Shown here piece by piece: positions 41,386-44,762 of a stretch of DNA of 44,762 bases. The position numbers and the translations under genes are program-made. Origin of the DNA: Bacillota bacterium (GTDB taxonomy: Bacteria > Bacillota > UBA4882 > UBA8346); NCBI GenBank assembly GCA_023400055.1, contig JAEXFN010000032.1, positions 1 through 44,762 of the forward strand, given 5' to 3'. Under the pieces are notes generated by a model. It saw only the letters and a program-made list of their open reading frames with translations. It was not told where the DNA came from and made no database searches. How positions within the stretch are numbered: the first letter of the stretch is position 1; each line of letters opens with the position of its first letter.

Positions 41386-41670
41386 TTATTTTGCACCGGT
41401 AGTTTTCTCGGTATGAGAACCATGACCTCTAAAAGTACGAGTCGGTGCAAATTCACCCAATTTGTGACCGACCATATCTTCGGTGACATAGATCGGAACG
41501 TGTTTACGGCCATCATGAATCGCCAGCGTATGACCGACCATCTCCGGGAAAATCGTCGAGCTTCTCGCCCAAGTCTTAACGACTTTCTTTTCCCCTTTGG
41601 CATTCATGTCTTCAATTTTCTTAAGCAAACTTTCTTGTACAAAAGGTCCTTTTTTTAACGAACGCGCCAC
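41386..41670 (-). CDS. rpsS: Ribosomal protein uS19
   Basis: This small-subunit head protein has 94 residues, starting with GTG and reading ARSLKKGPFVQESLLKKIE, with TWARSSTIFPEMVGHTLAIH and GHKLGEFAPTRTFRGH. Confidence 0.98.
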   Translation of the reverse strand: MARSLKKGPFVQESLLKKIEDMNAKGEKKVVKTWARSSTIFPEMVGHTLAIHDGRKHVPIYVTEDMVGHKLGEFAPTRTFRGHGSHTEKTTGAK

Positions 41671-41688
41671 TTAAATCTCCCCCTTCCC

Positions 41689-42510
41689 TTAAGACCGACG
41701 TTTAACAATCAGACGGTCAGAGGCTTTATGCTTGCGGGTTCGGTGACCCAAAGCAGGTTTACCCCAAGGAGTAACCGGAGCTCTTCCAATCGGGGAACGC
41801 CCTTCTCCTCCACCATGGGGATGGTCAATCGGGTTCATAACCACACCACGGTTAGCAGGCCTAATTCCTAACCAACGCGACCGTCCTGCTTTACCGATGG
41901 AGACATTTTCATGTTCGATATTGCCAACTTGCCCGATCGTCGCCATACAATCGATTCGAACCAAACGCATTTCGTTTGAGGGAAGACGCACATTGGCGAA
42001 CTCGCCTTCCTTCGCCATCAATTGGGCGCCGACTCCAGCGCTACGAACGAGCTGAGCTCCGCCGCCTTTTTTCAGTTCGATATTGTGAATGACTGTACCA
42101 ACCGGAATATTCGCTAACGGCAAAGCATTTCCGGGTTTAATATCGGCTGTCGGACCCGAAAGAACCGTATCGCCGACATTAAGTCCCAGAGGCGCTAAGA
42201 TATATGCCTTCTCGCCATCGATATAATGAAGCAATGCAATCCGCGCCGAACGGTTCGGATCATATTCGATCGCGGCGACCTTAGCGGGAACCCCAAACTT
42301 GGCTCTTTTAAAATCAACTTTACGATACATCCGCTTGTGCCCGCCGCCACGATGACGAACCGTTAAACGGCCCGAAGAATTGCGGCCGCCGGACTTGCTC
42401 AGCGGCTCTAGCAGCGATTTTTCCGGTACGGTCTTGGTAATCTCCGCGAAGTCGGAGACTGTCATGAATCTTCGACCAGGTGAGGTTGGCTGGTATTTTC
42501 TAACCGGCAT
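41689..42510 (-). CDS. rplB: Ribosomal protein uL2
   Basis: This protein is essential near the peptidyl-transferase centre. The 273 residues have GRLTVRHRGGGHKRMYRKVD, VGAQLMAKEGEFANVRLPSN, and the conserved GVVMNPIDHPHGGGEGRS segment with its key histidine. The start ATG follows GGGAGG. Confidence 0.98.
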   Translation of the reverse strand: MPVRKYQPTSPGRRFMTVSDFAEITKTVPEKSLLEPLSKSGGRNSSGRLTVRHRGGGHKRMYRKVDFKRAKFGVPAKVAAIEYDPNRSARIALLHYIDGEKAYILAPLGLNVGDTVLSGPTADIKPGNALPLANIPVGTVIHNIELKKGGGAQLVRSAGVGAQLMAKEGEFANVRLPSNEMRLVRIDCMATIGQVGNIEHENVSIGKAGRSRWLGIRPANRGVVMNPIDHPHGGGEGRSPIGRAPVTPWGKPALGHRTRKHKASDRLIVKRRS

Positions 42511-42562
42511 CTTGCTGACCTCCCTAAAACTTTATCAGAATTTGAAATTTGAAAAGCAAAAA

Positions 42563-42847
42563 TCAGACACCTTCGAAGAATTCGATCCGACTGCCACTCT
42601 CAAGCGTGACGATCGCTCTTTTCCAACTGGGGCGACGGCCTTCGTAACGTCCCATCCGCTTTACCTTGCCCAGCGAATTAAAAGTATTAACGGCCTTAAC
42701 CTTTACTTTGAAAATTTCTTCGACGGCTTGTTTGATCTGAGTCTTATTGGCACTCGGATCGACGATAAAGCAATATTTGTTAGCTTCCATTAACTTGGTG
42801 GTTTTTTCGGTAATTACCGGGCGTTTGATTAAAGAGCGAGCATCCAT
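42563..42847 (-). CDS. rplW: Ribosomal protein uL23
   Basis: This tunnel-exit protein docks the signal recognition particle and trigger factor. The 94 residues contain IKRPVITEKTTKLMEANKYC and VKAVNTFNSLGKVKRMGRYE. Its ATG overlaps the rplD stop by one base (TAATG). Confidence 0.98.
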   Translation of the reverse strand: MDARSLIKRPVITEKTTKLMEANKYCFIVDPSANKTQIKQAVEEIFKVKVKAVNTFNSLGKVKRMGRYEGRRPSWKRAIVTLESGSRIEFFEGV

Positions 42848-43467
42848 TAGGCTAACGCCTCCTCTACCTTACCGATGGCATCTTTCGTAATTACCAGGTG
42901 ATCATGGGCCAAAATGTCATAGACGTTCAGGCCCGTCGAAACCATGGTCTCGACACCCGGGATATTCCGAGCTGATTTATCGACTGTTTCCTCATATTCA
43001 GAGGTCACAACCAAGGCTTTATTGACTTTCAAGTTACCCAGGACTCCCACCATCGTCTTGGTTTTGACCTCGGTGAACTTGAAGTCGTCTACCACGATGA
43101 GTTCGCCGGCTTCCACTTTCGCGGAAAGCGCCGATCTCAAAGCCTGACGCCGAGCCTTCTTGGGGAGACTGTAATCGTAATCGCGCGGGGCAGGGCCAAA
43201 GATGATCCCTCCGCCGGTCCATAATGGAGAGCGTCGGCTACCGGCTCTAGCCTGACCAGTTCCCTTTTGCCGCCATGGTTTTCGGCCACCGCCTCGAACG
43301 GCAGTCCGATTTTTGGTTGCGGAAGTACCTAATCGCCGCGAAGCCAATTGCATAACAACCGCTTCATGCAGTAAAGCTTTATTGACCTTGGAACCAAACA
43401 CTGTATCATTCAAGGCAATTTCGCCCACTTGCGCGCCTTGTATATTAAAGATAGGTACGGTCGGCAT
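42847..43467 (-). CDS. rplD: Ribosomal protein uL4
   Basis: This tunnel-lining protein starts PTVPIFNIQGAQVGEIALN after the ATG at 43467 (seven bases after GGAGG) and has 206 residues, with RGGGRKPWRQKGTGQARAGS. A TTG at 43485 would add six residues and is not favoured. In some bacteria L4 represses the S10 operon; no leader for this is visible. Confidence 0.98.
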   Translation of the reverse strand: MPTVPIFNIQGAQVGEIALNDTVFGSKVNKALLHEAVVMQLASRRLGTSATKNRTAVRGGGRKPWRQKGTGQARAGSRRSPLWTGGGIIFGPAPRDYDYSLPKKARRQALRSALSAKVEAGELIVVDDFKFTEVKTKTMVGVLGNLKVNKALVVTSEYEETVDKSARNIPGVETMVSTGLNVYDILAHDHLVITKDAIGKVEEALA

Positions 43468-43503
43468 TTCATTTCCTCCTTCCAAAGTAACTATCCCACA
43501 AGC

Positions 43504-44139
43504 TTATTGTTTAGCCCGTTTTACGGTTTGACGAACAATTACAAACGAACCATTCGCTCCGGGGACAGCACCTTTAATCAGTAATAAATTACGGTTCAAG
43601 TCGATTTTGGCAACTTGCAAGCCTTGGGTCGTCGTCCTCACTCCGCCCAAACGGCCGGGTAACTTTCTACCCTTGAACACCCGGGCCGGGTCCGTAGCGC
43701 ATAACGAACCGGGACGGCGGTGGTACATCGAACCGTGAGCCATCGGCGCGCGATTGAAATTCCAGCGTTTGATGACACCGGCGAAACCTTTTCCCTTGGA
43801 TGTCCCAGTGACGTCGACATATTCACCTTCGGCAAAAATATCCGCTTTGATCTCTTGCCCCAAGTCATAATTCTCAGCGGAATCAACCTTAAATTCGCGC
43901 AAGAATTTAACGGGTTTCACATTCGCCTTTGCAAAATGACCGAGCAGCGGTTTGTTGGTCAAACGCTCTTTTCTATCACCAAAGCCAAGCTGAACCGCGT
44001 TGTAACCGTCATTTGCATCGGTCTTCTTTTGAACAACATAACACGGACCAGCCTCAATAACAGTTACCGGAACGGCGCGACCTTCGGGAGTAAAGATTTG
44101 AGTCATGCCGATTTTCTTTCCTAAAATTCCTTTGGTCAT
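43504..44139 (-). CDS. rplC: Ribosomal protein uL3
   Basis: This large-subunit protein starts MTKGILGKKIGMTQIFTPEG at ATG 44139, eight bases after GGAGG (211 residues). It has GFAGVIKRWNFNRAPMAHGS and ATDPARVFKGRKLPGRLG. A GTG nine bases upstream is an unlikely start. Confidence 0.98.
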   Translation of the reverse strand: MTKGILGKKIGMTQIFTPEGRAVPVTVIEAGPCYVVQKKTDANDGYNAVQLGFGDRKERLTNKPLLGHFAKANVKPVKFLREFKVDSAENYDLGQEIKADIFAEGEYVDVTGTSKGKGFAGVIKRWNFNRAPMAHGSMYHRRPGSLCATDPARVFKGRKLPGRLGGVRTTTQGLQVAKIDLNRNLLLIKGAVPGANGSFVIVRQTVKRAKQ

Positions 44140-44178
44140 ATCTTGCACCTCCTAACTGACAACCTTTTGCCTTACTGA

Positions 44179-44487
44179 TTATAATTTGATCTCAATGTCA
44201 ACCCCAGCCGGAAGGTCGAGCCGCATCAGGGCATCGACCGTTTTGGAACTAGGGTCCAGGATATCAATCAGCCGTTTGTGCGTTCTCATTTCGAATTGCT
44301 CGCGCGAATCCTTGTCGATATGAACGGAACGCAAAACTGTATATATATTCTTCTCGGTTGGAAGTGGAATCGGCCCGGAAACATATGCTCCGGTCCGTTT
44401 CGCCGTTTCCACAATTTTTTCCGCGGATTGATCCAATAGTTTATGGTCGAATGCCTTGAGGCGGATCCGGATTTTCTGAGTGGCCAT
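44179..44487 (-). CDS. rpsJ: Ribosomal protein uS10
   Basis: This small-subunit protein, also the NusE antitermination factor, has 102 residues starting ATQKIRIRLKAFDHKLLDQS after the ATG at 44487, with GAYVSGPIPLPTEKNIYTVL and SREQFEMRTHKRLIDI. GGAGGGAAAGATT lies upstream. It is the first gene of the S10 cluster, about 50 bases after tuf. Confidence 0.98.
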   Translation of the reverse strand: MATQKIRIRLKAFDHKLLDQSAEKIVETAKRTGAYVSGPIPLPTEKNIYTVLRSVHIDKDSREQFEMRTHKRLIDILDPSSKTVDALMRLDLPAGVDIEIKL

Positions 44488-44538
44488 AATCTTTCCCTCC
44501 TCTATCTTGCCAAGCAAGCTCTGTATCAGTGCCTGAGA

Positions 44539-44762
44539 TTACTCGATAATCTTGGTGACGACGCCGGCGCCGACGGTCCGTCCGCCTTCGCGAATGGCGA
44601 ACCGCAGTCCTTCTTCCATCGCAATCGGGGTGATTAACTCGATGCTCATCTTGATGTTGTCCCCCGGCATCACCATCTCCGTCCCGGTCGGCAGGTTCGC
44701 CACTCCGGTCACGTCGGTCGTCCGGAAGTAAAACTGCGGACGATAGCCATTGAAGAACGGCG
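44539..44762 (-). CDS. tuf: Elongation factor Tu, C-terminal part (cut by window edge)
   Basis: The last 73 or so codons of EF-Tu read through YRPQFYFRTTDVTGV, MPGDNIKMSIELITPIA, and RFAIREGGRTVGAGVVTKII before the stop TAA at 44539. The rest lies beyond the window. The segment is the third domain of EF-Tu. It is visibly richer in G and C at third positions than the neighbouring ribosomal genes, which might reflect gene conversion with another tuf copy. Confidence 0.96.
   Translation of the reverse strand, partial: PFFNGYRPQFYFRTTDVTGVANLPTGTEMVMPGDNIKMSIELITPIAMEEGLRFAIREGGRTVGAGVVTKIIE

Overview
The window is a chromosomal segment of a Bacillota (Firmicutes) bacterium of moderately high GC. 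The evidence is the ribosomal superoperon order tuf-S10-spc-alpha with secY-adk-map-KOW gene-infA-rpmJ, a perfect CIRCE operator in front of groES-groEL, a recN-argR-nadK cluster, comEA-comEC-holA, and zinc-binding (Cys-rich) forms of S4, S14, L24, L36 and adenylate kinase. Many genes, including essential ones, start with TTG after a strong Shine-Dalgarno sequence. A relative of Hydrogenispora or Limnochordia would fit, but that is a guess.

Layout. 1-1018: non-coding DNA with two copies of a hairpin-rich repeated element, then a 21-bp tandem array carrying phased DnaA-box matches. 1019-5594: a nitroreductase (+) converging on a competence/replication operon comEA-comEC-holA (-). 5595-6629: non-coding DNA with a third copy of the hairpin element and other inverted repeats. 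6630-7882: a thiol-disulfide redox pair, tlpA-like then ccdA-like (-). 8059-11142: nadK-argR-recN (-) ending in a clear terminator. 11371-15078: two overlapping M16 peptidase genes (one with the zinc motif, one without) followed by a DUF1848 protein (-). 15124-15513: an orphan gene. 15737-16160: a second 21-bp-period array. 16176-18344: a GltD/NfnB-like flavoprotein and a stand-alone E2-type acyltransferase (-), behind a promoter with four TGTGA boxes. 18724-20666: groES-groEL. 20918-22746 (+): the LigD ligase and polymerase as two adjacent genes, with no Ku gene in view. 22759-24657 (-): a secreted VCBS-repeat protein and a secreted EEP-family phosphoesterase. 24891-27569 (+): a Rho_N/DUF4912 protein and a GH57 branching enzyme. 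27680-27910: a third 21-bp array, followed by a plus-strand terminator. 28144-44762 (-): truA, then the uninterrupted ribosomal superoperon from rplQ back to the C-terminal part of tuf, which is cut by the window edge.

The coding genes are mostly familiar. The unusual content is in the long non-coding stretches. There are three copies of a roughly 215-325 bp structured repeat, whose stems change in compensating ways between copies. There are also three separate tandem arrays that all keep a 21-bp period, two helical turns or seven codons, although their sequences differ; two of them have related units. One array presents six matches to TTATNCACA on one strand at multiples of 21 bp. These are the best candidates for undescribed elements here. 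All statements rest on reading the sequence by eye; no database search was run.
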